Shown here one piece after another: positions 6,362 to 17,429 of a DNA stretch of 64,000 nt. The notes below the pieces were generated by a model. The model had not been told where the DNA came from. It did no database searches and was given only the letters and a program-made list of their open reading frames with translations. The translations under genes and the position numbers were made by a program. Numbering within the stretch: the stretch's first letter is position 1; every line of letters starts with the position of its first letter. This DNA is from Rhodococcus sp. UNC23MFCrub1.1 (lineage in GTDB: Bacteria > Actinomycetota > Actinomycetes > Mycobacteriales > Mycobacteriaceae), in NCBI RefSeq assembly GCF_000686025.1, contig NZ_JMLQ01000004.1, positions 463,949 to 527,948 of the forward strand, written 5' to 3'.

Positions 6362-7366
6362 ATGGCGGAGGACGAGCAGGCATCCGCCTCGCCTTTCTCG
6401 CACGTTCCGGTCCGTCTTCCTCGGGCCGACGAACTTCTCGGACCGGCGTTCGTCGCCGCTGCTGCGAACGACCGTGATCCCGTCTACATCGACGCCACTC
6501 TCGGCCTCGGCGGTCATGCCGAACACTTCCTCACCGCGTATCCGCGGTTGCGTCTCGTCGGTCTCGACCGCGACCCGGACGCGTTGGCCATGGCCGGAGA
6601 ACGGCTGGCTCCCTTCGGTGACCGCGTCTCGCTGGTCGCGACCACGTACGACGGTATCGAGGACGCGCTGGCGTCGGTCGGCCTCGGCGCGACGGACAGC
6701 GTCGACGGGATCCTCTTCGATCTCGGCGTCTCGTCGATGCAGCTCGACTCCGCCGATCGTGGCTTCGCCTACTCCGTGGACGCACCGCTCGACATGCGGA
6801 TGGATCCCACGACGGGTCGGACCGCCGCGGACATCCTCAACACCGCGTCGCACGGTGAGATCGCCCGCATCCTCAGCACCTACGGCGAGGAGCGCTTCGC
6901 CGGCCGCATCGCCTCGGCGATCCTGCGCCGCCGGGAGACGGAACCGTTCGTCACCAGCGGGCCTCTCGTCGAACTGCTCTACGCGAGCATCCCGGCGGCG
7001 ACGCGTCGCACCGGCGGACATCCGGCGAAGCGGACCTTCCAAGCACTGCGGGTCGCGGTGAACGAGGAACTCGACTCGTTGCGAGACGCCATCGCACCGG
7101 CTCTCGACTCGCTGGTCGTCGGGGGACGCATCGTCTTCATGTCGTACCAGTCCCTCGAGGACCGCGTGGTCAAGCAGGAGCTGACACCGCGCACCCGGTC
7201 CACCACGCCGGAGGGGCTCCCGATGGAGCTGCCGGGAAGCGGACCCGAGTTCCGGCTGCTCACTCGCGGCGCCGAGAAGGCCTCGCAGGACGAGATCGAC
7301 GACAACCCCCGCGCGGCTCCGGTCAGACTGCGCGGCGCAGAACGCATTTCCAGGAGGTCGTCATGA
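6362..7366 (+). CDS. rsmH: 16S rRNA (cytosine(1402)-N4)-methyltransferase RsmH
   Basis: 334 aa. SAM-binding motif [13 protein letters not shown] at residues 44-56, catalytic-region [10 protein letters not shown] at 120-129, and the late [14 protein letters not shown] motif are typical of MraW/RsmH, which N4-methylates C1402 in the ribosomal P site. ATG 6362 (GGGAG upstream) is chosen over an in-frame ATG at 6335 that lacks a ribosome site. The stop overlaps the FtsL-like start (ATGA), so the pair is translationally coupled. Confidence 0.96.
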   Translation: MAEDEQASASPFSHVPVRLPRADELLGPAFVAAAANDRDPVYIDATLGLGGHAEHFLTAYPRLRLVGLDRDPDALAMAGERLAPFGDRVSLVATTYDGIEDALASVGLGATDSVDGILFDLGVSSMQLDSADRGFAYSVDAPLDMRMDPTTGRTAADILNTASHGEIARILSTYGEERFAGRIASAILRRRETEPFVTSGPLVELLYASIPAATRRTGGHPAKRTFQALRVAVNEELDSLRDAIAPALDSLVVGGRIVFMSYQSLEDRVVKQELTPRTRSTTPEGLPMELPGSGPEFRLLTRGAEKASQDEIDDNPRAAPVRLRGAERISRRSS

Positions 7367-8163
7367 GTGTTCCGGTGGACGTGACCGGATCGGACGGCAG
7401 CCGCCGCGCCGGGTCCTCGCTCGAGACGGTGCGCGCACCGCGGCCTCCCGCTCGCACGGGCGCGGCCAAGCGCGCGTACGACAAGCGTCGCCAGCGTGCG
7501 ATGTCCCACGAGTCCGACCCGCGCGCGCAACGACCCACCCGATCTGTCGCGGCTCGGATCCCGTTCGTGGCCAGCATCATCGGGCTCCTCGCCATCGGAC
7601 TCGCCTCGACACTGCTGTTGAGCACACGCGCTGCGGAGGACTCGTACCTGCTCAGTGCGGGGCGTGCCACCAACCAGGAGCTGACGGAACGGGCCGCCGC
7701 GCTGCAACGTGACGTGGAGACAGCGAACTCGGCTCCCGAGCTGGCCCGTCGCGCGACCGCACAGGGAATGATCCCGACGAAGGACGTTCCGCGACTGGTG
7801 GTCCTGCCGGACGGCGTCGTCCAGGTGATCGGTACGCCGGCACCGGCCGCCGGTCCACCGGCTCCCGACTTCGCGGCCGCCACCCCGTCGGGCGGTGCGG
7901 CCACTCCGAGTGCGCGCCCCGGGGCACCCGCGTCCGGCGGGGAGGCGCTCACACCCGTCGGGCGCCCGGGTACGTCGCCGAGTGCGTCCGCGACCCCGAC
8001 CACGTCGGCACCGGCAGCATCCACCACGCCGGCCCCCACGACGTCCGCGCCCGCGGCACCGACGACCACGCCAGTGCCGGAGAATGCTGCGCCGCAGCCT
8101 CTTCCGGCTCCCGCCGCCGCGGTGGGCGAGCAGCAGGTACCCATCGCAGGAGGCGCTCGGTGA
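7363..8163 (+). CDS. ftsL: FtsL-like septal membrane protein with proline-rich tail
   Basis: 266 aa bitopic protein: basic cytoplasmic N-terminus to about residue 64, one membrane segment ([21 protein letters not shown], about 63-83), then a short coiled-coil-like stretch ([20 protein letters not shown]). A long low-complexity tail of Pro, Ala, Thr and Ser makes up roughly the last 110 residues. It sits between rsmH and pbpB, the FtsL position (Rv2164c in M. tuberculosis). FtsL with FtsB and FtsQ activates FtsW-FtsI septal synthesis. The tail makes it over twice the length of a classical FtsL. Confidence 0.85.
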   Translation: MSVPVDVTGSDGSRRAGSSLETVRAPRPPARTGAAKRAYDKRRQRAMSHESDPRAQRPTRSVAARIPFVASIIGLLAIGLASTLLLSTRAAEDSYLLSAGRATNQELTERAAALQRDVETANSAPELARRATAQGMIPTKDVPRLVVLPDGVVQVIGTPAPAAGPPAPDFAAATPSGGAATPSARPGAPASGGEALTPVGRPGTSPSASATPTTSAPAASTTPAPTTSAPAAPTTTPVPENAAPQPLPAPAAAVGEQQVPIAGGAR

Positions 8164-10067
8164 CCACTCGACAGCCGTACCGGAGCACCGGCCGCGACCA
8201 CGGCGACCCACGCGCTCGGCCGGCCACCGGCTCCGGTCCTCGTCCGCCGCGTCGACAGGGTCCACGCAAGTCCGAGACGTTCGACTTCCGGTTCCGCTAC
8301 GGCCGTTTCGCGATGTTCGCGATCCTGGGCGTCGCGACGCTGCAGTTGCTGTGGATCCAGGGCATCGACGCCCCGTCGCTGTCGGCGCAGTCGGCCAGTC
8401 AGCGCACCACCACCATCGTCGATCCGGCGACGCGAGGGTCCATCACGGACCGGGACGGCAATCCCATCGCGTTCACGATGGAGGCGAAGGCGCTGACCTT
8501 CCAGCCGCAGCGAGTGCGTGTGGAGCTCGAGGAGGCGAAGGCGAAGGACGACACGAAGCCGGATCCGGACGATCGCATCCGGGAGGTCGCTGCCGGTGTC
8601 CACGGCATCCTGGGCGACCTGGTGTCGGAAAAGGACCTTCTCGACAAGATGACCGGAGCCTCGTCGTTCGAGTACCTCGTGCGCAGCATCGATCCCGCGG
8701 TCGCGGCGACCATCGCCGAGCAGTACCCCGAGGTCGGCCTCGAGCGGCAGGACATCCGCGAGTACCCGGGTGGGGCGCTCGCCGCCAACATCGTCGGGGC
8801 GACCGGCTGGGACGGCCACGGCCTGCTCGGCCTCGAGGACTCCCTCGACCCGGTGTTGGCCGGTACCGACGGCTCCCGCACCTACGACCGCGGCAGCGAC
8901 GGCGCGGTGATTCCCGGCAGTTGGCGCGACCAGCAACCCGCCATCGACGGCTCGAATGTGGAGCTGACGCTCGACAGCGACATCCAGTACTACGTTCAGC
9001 AGCAGGTCCAGCAGGCCAAGGATCTGTCGGGCGCCAAGAACGCGTCGGCCGTCGTCCTGGACTCGCACACCGGCCAGGTGCTGGCCATGTCGAACGACGG
9101 CACCTTCGACCCGGCCATCGGCGTGGGCAACAACTCGCCGACGGCGCAGATGGGCAATCTCGCGGTGTCCAGCCCGTTCGAGCCGGGATCGGTGAACAAG
9201 ATCGTCACGGCGGCGGCCGCCGTCGAGGACGGTCTGACGAACCCCGACGAGGTGCTGCAGGTTCCCGGCAGCATCACGATGTCCGGTGCGACGGTCAAGG
9301 ACGCCTGGGATCACGGCGTCGCGCCGTACACGACCACCGGTGTGTTCGGTAAGTCCTCCAACGTGGGCACGCTGATGCTCGCGCAGCGGGTCGGCGAGGA
9401 TCGCTACGCGGACATGCTGGACAAGTTCGGGCTGGGACAGCGCACCGACGTGGGCCTGCCCGGCGAGAGTGCCGGCAGTGTCCCGGCCCGCGACCAGTGG
9501 TCCGGCGGCACGTTCGCGAACCTCCCGATCGGGCAGGGCCTGTCCATGACCCTGCTGCAGATGACCGGTATGTACCAGGCGATCGCCAACGACGGCGTGC
9601 GCATCCCGCCGCGCATCGTGTCGGCGACCGTCGGCAAGGACGGTCAGCGCACCGCGGAGCCGCAGCCCGAGGGCGTGCCGGTGGTCAGTGCCGACACCGC
9701 GCGCACCGTGCGCGACATGTTCCGGGCCGTCACGCAGAACGACACCGGCAACCAGCGCGGCACCGGTGTCGCCGCCGGTATCGAGGGATACCAGGTCAGT
9801 GGCAAGACCGGCACCGCGCAGCAGGTCGATCCGGAGTGCAAGTGCTACTCCAACTCGAACTACTGGATCACCTTCGCCGGCATCGCGCCGGCGGACGATC
9901 CGCGCTACGTGATCGGCATCATGCTCGACGCCCCGACCCGCAGCTCCGACGGATCGGGCGGGCAGTCCGCCGCTCCGCTGTTCCACTCGATCGCGTCCTG
10001 GATGCTGCAGCGTGACGCGGTGCCGCTCTCGCAGGAAGGTCGTCGGCTCCTCCTGCAGGCGGACTGA
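8160..10067 (+). CDS. pbpB: Septal peptidoglycan transpeptidase PbpB (FtsI, PBP3)
   Basis: 635 aa, GTG start in a GTGA overlap with ftsL. Basic cytoplasmic N-terminus, one membrane anchor (about 51-68), pedestal domain, then the transpeptidase domain. The catalytic triad of motifs is intact: SVNK with nucleophile S344, SSN at 399-401 and KTGT at 549-552. It cross-links new septal peptidoglycan in complex with FtsW. A cysteine pair (CKC, about residues 560-562) near the C-terminus is notable. A 203-nt gap with two hairpins follows, one of the few non-overlapping junctions in the cluster. Confidence 0.97.
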   Translation: MTTRQPYRSTGRDHGDPRARPATGSGPRPPRRQGPRKSETFDFRFRYGRFAMFAILGVATLQLLWIQGIDAPSLSAQSASQRTTTIVDPATRGSITDRDGNPIAFTMEAKALTFQPQRVRVELEEAKAKDDTKPDPDDRIREVAAGVHGILGDLVSEKDLLDKMTGASSFEYLVRSIDPAVAATIAEQYPEVGLERQDIREYPGGALAANIVGATGWDGHGLLGLEDSLDPVLAGTDGSRTYDRGSDGAVIPGSWRDQQPAIDGSNVELTLDSDIQYYVQQQVQQAKDLSGAKNASAVVLDSHTGQVLAMSNDGTFDPAIGVGNNSPTAQMGNLAVSSPFEPGSVNKIVTAAAAVEDGLTNPDEVLQVPGSITMSGATVKDAWDHGVAPYTTTGVFGKSSNVGTLMLAQRVGEDRYADMLDKFGLGQRTDVGLPGESAGSVPARDQWSGGTFANLPIGQGLSMTLLQMTGMYQAIANDGVRIPPRIVSATVGKDGQRTAEPQPEGVPVVSADTARTVRDMFRAVTQNDTGNQRGTGVAAGIEGYQVSGKTGTAQQVDPECKCYSNSNYWITFAGIAPADDPRYVIGIMLDAPTRSSDGSGGQSAAPLFHSIASWMLQRDAVPLSQEGRRLLLQAD

Positions 10068-10076
10068 TCCGACGAC

Positions 10077-10184
10077 GGTGCAGGGCGTTCACCTGCACCG
10101 GGGCGGACTTCGCCATGGCACGTCTCGTGGCGTGCCGACTCGCCGGTAATCTGATGCGTCGGCCGCCGACCACCGGTCGGCGGC
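10077..10184 (+). terminator. Two stem-loops between pbpB and murE
   Basis: GGTGCAGG (10077-10084) pairs with CCTGCACC (10092-10099). GCCGCCGACC (10162-10171) pairs with GGTCGGCGGC (10175-10184) across a 3-nt loop. Both stems are perfect and neither has a U-tract. A TAATCT -10-like box at 10147-10152 lies between them. The gap may therefore combine partial termination after pbpB with a promoter for murE. Confidence 0.5.
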
Positions 10185-10270
10185 ACTCGCATGTTCGGCG
10201 CCGAGGCAGTCACCGCACCGGCCCGAACACCCACCGTCCGCCCGTCACCACACCAGAGGAGCGTCTCGAA

Positions 10271-11851
10271 GTGCCCAGCTCGACTCTCCGCCCGCAGCGG
10301 CCCACGGTCACGTCGGCGACCGAGCTGGCCGGAGAGATCGGTCTGCGCCACGGAGTGCTCGTCGACGGTGCGCTGGTCGACGCGACGGACGACGTCGGCG
10401 TCACGGGCATCGAACTGCGCGCGCAGAGCATCCTGGCGGGCGATCTCTTCGCGGCCCTGCCGGGCGCTCGGTCGCACGGCGCCGCCTTCGCGGGCGAGGC
10501 GCTCGAACGCGGAGCGGTCGCCGTGGTCACCGACGACGAGGGTGTGGCCCTCATGATCGGTTCCGGCGTGCCCGACGGCACTGCCGTCCTGGTGCATCCG
10601 CAGCCCCGCTCGATCCTCGGCACGCTGTCCGCGGCGGTGCACGATCGGCCGTCCGACAAGATGACGGTCATCGGCATCACCGGCACCTCGGGGAAGACCA
10701 CCACGTCCTATCTGGTGGAGGCGGCGCTGCGCGCTGCCGGACGCACTCCCGGGCTCATCGGCACCATCGAGACCCGTATCGGCACCGAACCGGTGCCGTC
10801 CGCGCTGACCACGCCCGAAGCTCCGAATCTGCACGCGATGTTCGCGGCGATGTACGAGCAGGGGGTGGACACGGTCGTCATGGAGGTGTCCTCCCACGCG
10901 CTGTCCCTCGGCCGGGTCGACGGCACCACCTTCGCGGTGGGCGCGTTCACAAACCTCTCGCAGGACCACCTCGACTTCCATCTCACCTTCGAGGACTACT
11001 TCGCGGCCAAGGCCCGGTTGTTCGCCGAGGACTCGCCGGTCCGCGCGGATCGCGCCGTCGTCTGCGTCGACGACCGGTGGGGCCGGCGCATGGCGGAGAT
11101 CGCGGCGGCCGGGGGCCGAGCCGCCCCGCTCACCGTGGCGACCACGACCGAGGGGACGGCCTCCTGGTCGGTGACGTCCTGGTCGTCCGGGCCGGACGGC
11201 ACCCAGCAGTTCGAGGTCGCCGCACGGGACACCGTCGTGTCGGCGTCACTCCGGATGCCGGGGCGCTACAACGTCGCCAACGCCGTGGTCGCCGCCGCCG
11301 TGTGCGCGGAGGTCGGGGTGGATCCGGCGGTCGCCCTCGCCGCGATGGCCGAGGTCGACGTGCCCGGCCGCATGCAGCGCGTCGAGCGTGGTCAGGACTT
11401 CCTGGCCGTCGTCGACTACGCCCACAAACCCGCCGCACTCGAGGCGGTGCTGGCCACTCTGCGCGCTCAGACCGACGGCCGCATCGCCGTCGTCGTCGGC
11501 GCCGGCGGAGACCGCGACGCCGAGAAGCGGCCGCTGATGGGCGAGGCCGCGGCGCGCGCCGCAGACCTGGTCGTCATCACCGACGACAACCCCAGATCCG
11601 AGGACCCGGCCGCCATCCGCGCGGCCGTTCGGCGAGGCGCCGACGCCGTCGGCGGTAGCGCCGAGGTGCGCGAGATCTCTCCGCGCGACGAGGCGATCCA
11701 CGCCGTGGTGCAGTGGGCGAAGGACGGCGACGTCGTCCTGATCGCCGGCAAGGGCCACGAGGTGGGGCAGGACGTCGGCGGCATCAAGTACCCCTTCGAC
11801 GACCGCCGTGTGCTCGCCGACGCCCTCGACCGACAGAAAGGCTCGATGTGA
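10271..11851 (+). CDS. murE: UDP-MurNAc-tripeptide synthetase MurE (meso-DAP adding)
   Basis: 526 aa from GTG 10271, preceded by GAGGAG. Longer frames back to 10115 would translate the hairpin-rich gap and are rejected. ATP-binding loop GITGTSGKTTTSYL is present. The DNPR motif at 439-442 is the signature of enzymes that add meso-diaminopimelate, the expected residue in this mycolate-type cell wall. The enzyme adds the third residue of the stem peptide in the cytoplasm. It overlaps murF by GTGA. Confidence 0.96.
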   Translation: MPSSTLRPQRPTVTSATELAGEIGLRHGVLVDGALVDATDDVGVTGIELRAQSILAGDLFAALPGARSHGAAFAGEALERGAVAVVTDDEGVALMIGSGVPDGTAVLVHPQPRSILGTLSAAVHDRPSDKMTVIGITGTSGKTTTSYLVEAALRAAGRTPGLIGTIETRIGTEPVPSALTTPEAPNLHAMFAAMYEQGVDTVVMEVSSHALSLGRVDGTTFAVGAFTNLSQDHLDFHLTFEDYFAAKARLFAEDSPVRADRAVVCVDDRWGRRMAEIAAAGGRAAPLTVATTTEGTASWSVTSWSSGPDGTQQFEVAARDTVVSASLRMPGRYNVANAVVAAAVCAEVGVDPAVALAAMAEVDVPGRMQRVERGQDFLAVVDYAHKPAALEAVLATLRAQTDGRIAVVVGAGGDRDAEKRPLMGEAAARAADLVVITDDNPRSEDPAAIRAAVRRGADAVGGSAEVREISPRDEAIHAVVQWAKDGDVVLIAGKGHEVGQDVGGIKYPFDDRRVLADALDRQKGSM

Positions 11852-13299
11852 TCCGACTGTCCCTGTCCGCCGTCGCGGACATCGTGGAGGGCACACTGCA
11901 CGACGTCCCCGATCCCTCCGTGGAGATCACCGCCGGCGTCGAGTTCGACTCCCGGAAGATCACCGAGGGCGGACTGTTCCTCGCTCTGCCCGGTGAGCGC
12001 GTGGACGGCCACGATCATGCCGCCGGTGCCGTCGCCGCCGGTGCCGTCGCGGTGCTCGCAGCGCGGCCGGTGGGCGTTCCCGCCATCGTCGTCGAACACG
12101 AGGACGGACCCGGCGCGGCTGTTCTGGACGCACTCGGGAAGCTGGCCGCGGCGTCCGTCGCCGAACTGGCCGCCGGCGATCTCACCGTCGTCGGTGTCAC
12201 CGGAAGCTCGGGGAAGACATCGACCAAGGATCTGATCCGCGCGGTGCTCGAGCGTGCGGGCACCGTGGTCGCACCGCCCGGCTCCTTCAACAACGAGCTC
12301 GGGCATCCCTGGACCGTGCTGCGCGCGGACGCCTCGACACGGTTCCTCGTCCTCGAGCTGTCGGCGCGGGGACGCGGCCACATCGCCGCGCTGGCCGCGA
12401 TCGCACCGCCGCGGATCGGTGTGGAACTCAACGTCGGCACCGCGCACCTCGGCGAGTTCGGCTCGCGCGAGAACATCGCCGAGGCCAAGTCCGAACTGGT
12501 ACAAGCGCTTCCGGCTGCGGAGGCCGGTGGTCTGGCGATCCTCAACGCCGACGATCCGCTGGTGGCAGCGATGGCGTCGAAGACCACCGCTCGCGTCGTC
12601 ACCTACGGGTCGGACACCAGTGCCGACGTCCACGCGCTGGACGTCCGCCTCGACGAGACCGCGCGCGCGTCGTTCACCATGGTCACGCCGTCGGGGAGCG
12701 CTCCGGTGTCGCTGCTGGTCCACGGCGAGCACCAGGTGGGCAACGCATTGGCGGCGGCGGCCGTCGGCCTGGACTGCGGCATGGACGTCGAGACCGTCGC
12801 GGCCGCGCTGTCGGGCGCGGAGGCCGCCTCGGCCCGGCGCATGGACGTGCGCACGCGCGCCGACGGCGTCACCGTCGTCAACGACTCCTACAACGCCAAC
12901 CCGGATTCGGTACGCGCCGCGCTGAAGGCGCTCGTCACGATGGCGCGCAGTGGCCGCGACAGGGGTCGGCGGTCCTGGGCCGTGCTGGGTGAGATGGCCG
13001 AACTCGGCGACGAGTCGGTGATCGAGCACGATCGGATCGGGCGCCTCGCGGTGCGTCTGGCCGTCAGCAAGATCATCGTCGTGGGAACGGGTCGCCCGTC
13101 GCACGGCCTGTACCAGGGTGCCGTCATGGAAGGGTCCTGGGGCGAGGAGGCCCACCTGGTTCCCGATGCCGACGCCGCGATCGCGCTGCTGCGCGACGAG
13201 GTTGAGCCGGGTGACCTGGTGTTGGTGAAGGCGTCCCAGTCGGTGGGGCTGTGGACCGTCGCGGAGGCATTGCTGAGCGAGCAGGGGGAGACTCGGTGA
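11848..13299 (+). CDS. murF: UDP-MurNAc-pentapeptide synthetase MurF
   Basis: 483 aa. GTG 11848 shares GTGA with the murE stop. The Mur ligase ATP loop [13 protein letters not shown], the NNELGHPWT motif and the C-terminal [15 protein letters not shown] signature identify MurF, which adds D-Ala-D-Ala to complete the pentapeptide. The enzyme is cytoplasmic. It is coupled by GTGA to mraY downstream. Confidence 0.96.
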   Translation: MIRLSLSAVADIVEGTLHDVPDPSVEITAGVEFDSRKITEGGLFLALPGERVDGHDHAAGAVAAGAVAVLAARPVGVPAIVVEHEDGPGAAVLDALGKLAAASVAELAAGDLTVVGVTGSSGKTSTKDLIRAVLERAGTVVAPPGSFNNELGHPWTVLRADASTRFLVLELSARGRGHIAALAAIAPPRIGVELNVGTAHLGEFGSRENIAEAKSELVQALPAAEAGGLAILNADDPLVAAMASKTTARVVTYGSDTSADVHALDVRLDETARASFTMVTPSGSAPVSLLVHGEHQVGNALAAAAVGLDCGMDVETVAAALSGAEAASARRMDVRTRADGVTVVNDSYNANPDSVRAALKALVTMARSGRDRGRRSWAVLGEMAELGDESVIEHDRIGRLAVRLAVSKIIVVGTGRPSHGLYQGAVMEGSWGEEAHLVPDADAAIALLRDEVEPGDLVLVKASQSVGLWTVAEALLSEQGETR

Positions 13300-14375
13300 G
13301 ACAGATTCTGTTCGCGGGCGGTATCGCGCTGGCGGTGGCGATCCTGCTGACGCCCGTGTTGATCAAGGCGTTCTCGAAGCAGGGGTTCGGCCAGGAGATC
13401 CGGGTCGAGGGTCCTGCGAGCCACCAGTCCAAGCGCGGCACGCCCACCATGGGCGGCGTCGCGATCCTCGCCGGTCTGTGGGCCGGCTACTGGGGCTCGC
13501 ACCTCATCGGCATCGGCTACGACGCGGACGGGCCGTCGGTGTCGGCGCTCCTGGTGCTGGGTCTGACGACGGTGCTGGGCGTGGTGGGCTTCCTCGACGA
13601 CTTCATCAAGATCCGCAAGCAGCGCAACCTCGGACTGAACAAGACGGCCAAGCTGGTGGGTCAGCTGTTCGCCGCGGTGATCTTCGGTGTCCTCGCACTG
13701 CAGTTCAACGGTGCCGGCGGACTGACGCCGGGCAGCGTCCAGCTGAGCTACGTGCGCGACATCGCGACCGTCTCCATGGGCGGCATCGTCTTCATCCTGT
13801 TCTGCTACCTCCTCGTCAGTGCCTGGTCCAATGCGGTCAACCTGACCGACGGCCTCGACGGACTCGCGGCCGGATCGATGACCCTCGTGCTGGGTGCGTA
13901 CACCGTCATCACGTTCTGGCAGTACCGGCAGGCGTGCACCACGAGTCCGGGACCCGGCTGCTACGACGTCCGTGATCCGCTCGACCTGGCCCTGATCTGT
14001 GCCGCTGCGGCGGGTGCGTGCATCGGCTTCCTGTGGTGGAACGCGGCGCCCGCCAAGATCTTCATGGGCGACACGGGCTCGCTCGCGCTCGGTGGCCTGC
14101 TCGCCGGCCTGTCCATCGTCACCCGGACCGAGCTGCTGATGGTCGTCATCGGTGCGCTCTTCGTGGCCGAGGCCGCGTCCGTCGTGATCCAGGTGGCGGT
14201 CTTCCGGTCGAGCCGCCGACGAGTGTTCCGGATGGCCCCGTTCCATCACCACTTCGAGCTCGGAGGATGGGCCGAGACGACGGTGATCATCCGTTTCTGG
14301 TTGTTGGCCGCCATCTCGTCGGCAGTCGGACTGGCTCTGTTCTACAGCGAGTACCTCTCGGCGATCGGCGACTGA
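13296..14375 (+). CDS. mraY: Phospho-MurNAc-pentapeptide transferase MraY
   Basis: 359 aa, the usual length, with about ten membrane helices. Signature stretches are visible: [39 protein letters not shown] with catalytic aspartates, [12 protein letters not shown] and HHHFE at about 316-320. It transfers phospho-MurNAc-pentapeptide to undecaprenyl phosphate to give lipid I at the inner membrane face. GTG start in a GTGA overlap with murF. Confidence 0.97.
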   Translation: MRQILFAGGIALAVAILLTPVLIKAFSKQGFGQEIRVEGPASHQSKRGTPTMGGVAILAGLWAGYWGSHLIGIGYDADGPSVSALLVLGLTTVLGVVGFLDDFIKIRKQRNLGLNKTAKLVGQLFAAVIFGVLALQFNGAGGLTPGSVQLSYVRDIATVSMGGIVFILFCYLLVSAWSNAVNLTDGLDGLAAGSMTLVLGAYTVITFWQYRQACTTSPGPGCYDVRDPLDLALICAAAAGACIGFLWWNAAPAKIFMGDTGSLALGGLLAGLSIVTRTELLMVVIGALFVAEAASVVIQVAVFRSSRRRVFRMAPFHHHFELGGWAETTVIIRFWLLAAISSAVGLALFYSEYLSAIGD

Positions 14376-14376
14376 C

Positions 14377-15873
14377 GTGGTGTTGCACGATCCCCGCGAA
14401 CCCCTCACGTCACCGCTCGACCTCCGGGGTCGCCGGGTTCTCGTCGCCGGTGGTCGGGTGTCCGGTCGCGCCGTGATTCCCGCGCTGCTCGAGGTGGGAG
14501 CCTCGGTGACGGTGGCCGACTCGGACACGTCCTCACTCGAGGCCTGCGCCGATCTCGGCGTGGACACGGTGTCGATGGACGCGATCGCCACCGACCGCGA
14601 CGCGGTGGCCGAGAGCGCCCTCGTCGTCACCAGCCCGGGATTTCGCCCCGATTCGCCGTTGCTCACCACCGCGCTCACGGTCGGCGTGCCGGTGTGGGGC
14701 GACATCGAGTTCTCCTGGCGTATCGATCAGGCCGAGGTCTACGGGCCGCCGCGCACCTGGTTGGTGGTCACCGGGACCAACGGCAAGACCACGACGACGT
14801 CGATGCTCGCGGCCGTCCTCGACGCGGCGGGAGTGGCGTCCGCGGCGTGCGGCAACATCGGCGTACCGGTCGTGGACGCGCTGCGACGCGACCCCCGGGC
14901 GGACGTGCTCGCCGTGGAACTGTCCTCCTTCCAATTGTTCTGGGCGCCGTCGGTGCGACCCGCGGCCGGGGTGGTGCTCAACATCGCCGAGGACCATCTC
15001 GACTGGCACGGCGGCATGGAGGCCTACGTCCAGGCGAAGCTCCAGGCGCTGCACGGCGACGTCGCCGTGGTGGGGCTGGACGACGCGATCGCGTCCACGC
15101 TGCGAGCGCGCGCCGCGGCTCCGTTCACGGTCGGGTTCACTGCGCACGACCCTGCTGCCGGCGATGTCGGTGTCGTGGACGGCACGATCGTGGACCGCGC
15201 GTTCGGTGACGCCGAGTCGCTGGTGGAGACGGACGCCATCGAACCCGCAGGGCCCGCGGGACTGCAGGACGCGCTCGCCGCGGCGTCGCTCGCGCGCGCG
15301 GCCGGGGTCTCGGCCGAGCACATCGCGGCCGGTCTGCGGTCGTTCCGCGTCGGACCGCACCGCGCCGCCGTGGTGCGTGAGCTCGGTGGGGTGCTGTTCG
15401 TCGACGACTCGAAGGCCACCAATCCGCACGCCGCGAGGTCGTCGATCCTCGCGCACGAGCGCGTCGTGTGGCTCGCGGGCGGTCTGCTCAAGGGCGCGGA
15501 GGTCGACGATCTCGTCACCGAGGTCGCCCCGCGGCTCGTCGGTGCCGTGGTGTTCGGCCAGGACGGCGACGTGATCGCGGCAGCACTCGGGCGACACGCG
15601 CCGGATGTGCCCGTGGATCGGGTGCCGTCGGGAGACGATGCTGGAGTGGCCGATGCGACTGATGTGACTGACGGTGACGAAGTGATGGCACAGGCGGTGC
15701 GGGCAGCCGCGCGCCGCGCCGAGCCGGGAACCACCGTGCTCCTGGCACCCTCGACCGCCTCGTTCGATCAGTTCCGGGACTACGGGCACCGCGGTGACAG
15801 CTTCGCCGCCGCCGCCGCGAACCTCGGCCCGCACGATCTCGCTCCCACCGCCGACCACGGCACGCCGGCATGA
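14377..15873 (+). CDS. murD: UDP-MurNAc-L-alanine:D-glutamate ligase MurD
   Basis: 498 aa from GTG 14377, one base after the mraY stop. Features: N-terminal Rossmann-like domain ([15 protein letters not shown]), ATP loop [14 protein letters not shown], central AEDHLDWHG, and the C-terminal domain with [10 protein letters not shown]. It adds D-glutamate, the second stem-peptide residue. The stop overlaps the ftsW start (ATGA). Confidence 0.96.
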   Translation: MVLHDPREPLTSPLDLRGRRVLVAGGRVSGRAVIPALLEVGASVTVADSDTSSLEACADLGVDTVSMDAIATDRDAVAESALVVTSPGFRPDSPLLTTALTVGVPVWGDIEFSWRIDQAEVYGPPRTWLVVTGTNGKTTTTSMLAAVLDAAGVASAACGNIGVPVVDALRRDPRADVLAVELSSFQLFWAPSVRPAAGVVLNIAEDHLDWHGGMEAYVQAKLQALHGDVAVVGLDDAIASTLRARAAAPFTVGFTAHDPAAGDVGVVDGTIVDRAFGDAESLVETDAIEPAGPAGLQDALAAASLARAAGVSAEHIAAGLRSFRVGPHRAAVVRELGGVLFVDDSKATNPHAARSSILAHERVVWLAGGLLKGAEVDDLVTEVAPRLVGAVVFGQDGDVIAAALGRHAPDVPVDRVPSGDDAGVADATDVTDGDEVMAQAVRAAARRAEPGTTVLLAPSTASFDQFRDYGHRGDSFAAAAANLGPHDLAPTADHGTPA

Positions 15874-17429
15874 GCCCGGCCCGCGGCGCCACGACACCCC
15901 CGTCGCGCGCCGGCGGACCCGTGACCGAGCCGGTCACCTCCGCCCGCCCCGGCCGTACGGCTCCGCGTCGACGACCCGTCCGCGCAAAATTCGAGACGTG
16001 GGTCGACCGGCCCCTCGCGTCCTTCCACCTCATCGTCACCGTGGCGGCGCTGCTCACCATCCTCGGACTCGTCATGGTGCTGTCCGCGTCGTCCGTCGAG
16101 GCCTACGCCGAGGACGGTTCCGCGTACACGATGTTCACCCGGCAGGCCATCTTCACCGTGGTCGGCCTGGTGCTCTTCGTCGTGGCGCTGCGCCTCCCCA
16201 TCCGGATCCTGCGCGAGATGTCGTTCCCGATGTTCGTGGTGTCGGTGATCCTGCTGGTGCTCGTGCTGATCCCCGGCATCGGAACGGTCGCGCAGGGCAC
16301 CCGCGGATGGTTCACCATCGGCGGAGTCGGCCTCCAGCCGTCGGAGATCTCGAAGGTGACCTTCGCCGTGTGGGGCGCGCACCTGCTGGCGTCGCGCCGG
16401 GCGGAGCGTGCCGACCTCAAGGGTCTGCTGATTCCCCTGGTGCCCGCCGCGATGGTGATCTTCTTCCTCATCGTGATGCAGCCCGACCTAGGTACCACCG
16501 TGGCCCTGGGCATCATCCTCATGGCTCTGCTGTGGTTCGCGGGTCTGCCGGTCAAGGTGTTCGGATCGGTCGTCGGCGGCCTCTTCCTGGCGGCGGTGGT
16601 GCTCGCCCTGACGGCCGGGTACCGCTCCGCGCGTATCCAGCAGTGGCTGAACCCCGGCAGCGACCCGCAGGGCACCGGGTACCAGTCGCGGCAGGCGCTG
16701 TACTCCCTGGCCGACGGTGGGTTGTTCGGTCTCGGCCTGGGTCAGAGCCGAGCCAAGTGGAGCTATCTTCCCAACGCGCACAACGACTTCATCTTCGCGA
16801 TCATCGGCGAGGAACTCGGCCTGGTCGGGTGCATCGCGGTCATCGGACTGTTCGGGCTGCTGGTCTTCACGGGCCTGCGCATCGCGGCGCGGGTGCCCGA
16901 TCCGTTCATGAAGATCCTGGTGGCGACGTTCACCGTCTGGATCCTCGCGCAGGCCGCCATCAACATCGGCTACGTCATCGGGCTCCTGCCCGTGACGGGA
17001 CTGCAGTTGCCCCTGGTGTCCGCGGGCGGAACGTCCACCGCCATCACACTTCTGGTGCTCGGGCTGCTCGCCAACATCTCGCGACACGAACCCGAGGCGG
17101 TGGCCGCACTCGCGTCGGGTCACGACGGGAAGTTCGGCAGACTGCTCAGACTGCCGGTGCCCGAGCCCTACTCGCCGGTCAAGGCGTCGCAGGCGCGAGG
17201 CGGGCCGCGTGGTCCGGGCCGACAGGGGGTGGCGGGACCCGCTGCGCGCCAGGCGTTGCCGCCACAGGCGCGACGACGCGAGTCCGAGTCCCGCGCGGCA
17301 CGCCCCGCTCCCGAGCGACACGCGTCCGGACGCCCGTCCGCGCGGGATCCCCGACGGGGCGCCGCGGACATGGCACGCAGCGCCGCTGCCCGCGACGCAC
17401 GATCACGAGAACGGAGACATCACCGGTGA
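15870..17429 (+). CDS. ftsW: Septal peptidoglycan polymerase FtsW (SEDS)
   Basis: 519 aa with ten predicted membrane helices between about residues 45 and 410, a basic N-terminus and a long basic Pro/Arg-rich cytoplasmic tail (about residues 425-519). SEDS hallmarks are present: [18 protein letters not shown], the [23 protein letters not shown] loop, and [10 protein letters not shown]. FtsW polymerises glycan strands from lipid II together with PbpB. The long tail resembles the mycobacterial FtsW tail, which contacts division partners. ATGA overlap with murD, GTGA with murG. Confidence 0.96.
   Translation: MSPARGATTPPSRAGGPVTEPVTSARPGRTAPRRRPVRAKFETWVDRPLASFHLIVTVAALLTILGLVMVLSASSVEAYAEDGSAYTMFTRQAIFTVVGLVLFVVALRLPIRILREMSFPMFVVSVILLVLVLIPGIGTVAQGTRGWFTIGGVGLQPSEISKVTFAVWGAHLLASRRAERADLKGLLIPLVPAAMVIFFLIVMQPDLGTTVALGIILMALLWFAGLPVKVFGSVVGGLFLAAVVLALTAGYRSARIQQWLNPGSDPQGTGYQSRQALYSLADGGLFGLGLGQSRAKWSYLPNAHNDFIFAIIGEELGLVGCIAVIGLFGLLVFTGLRIAARVPDPFMKILVATFTVWILAQAAINIGYVIGLLPVTGLQLPLVSAGGTSTAITLLVLGLLANISRHEPEAVAALASGHDGKFGRLLRLPVPEPYSPVKASQARGGPRGPGRQGVAGPAARQALPPQARRRESESRAARPAPERHASGRPSARDPRRGAADMARSAAARDARSRERRHHR

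Noticed and set aside
10115..10270. Longer MurE from ATG 10115
   Set aside because: It would translate two perfect hairpins and a possible promoter, gives an Arg-rich non-homologous N-terminus, and has no ribosome site as good as GAGGAG before 10271.
15794..17425. Long open frame running through ftsW into murG
   Set aside because: It is the +1 shadow of ftsW, rich in Arg and Pro; only the part from GTG 17426 encodes MurG motifs.
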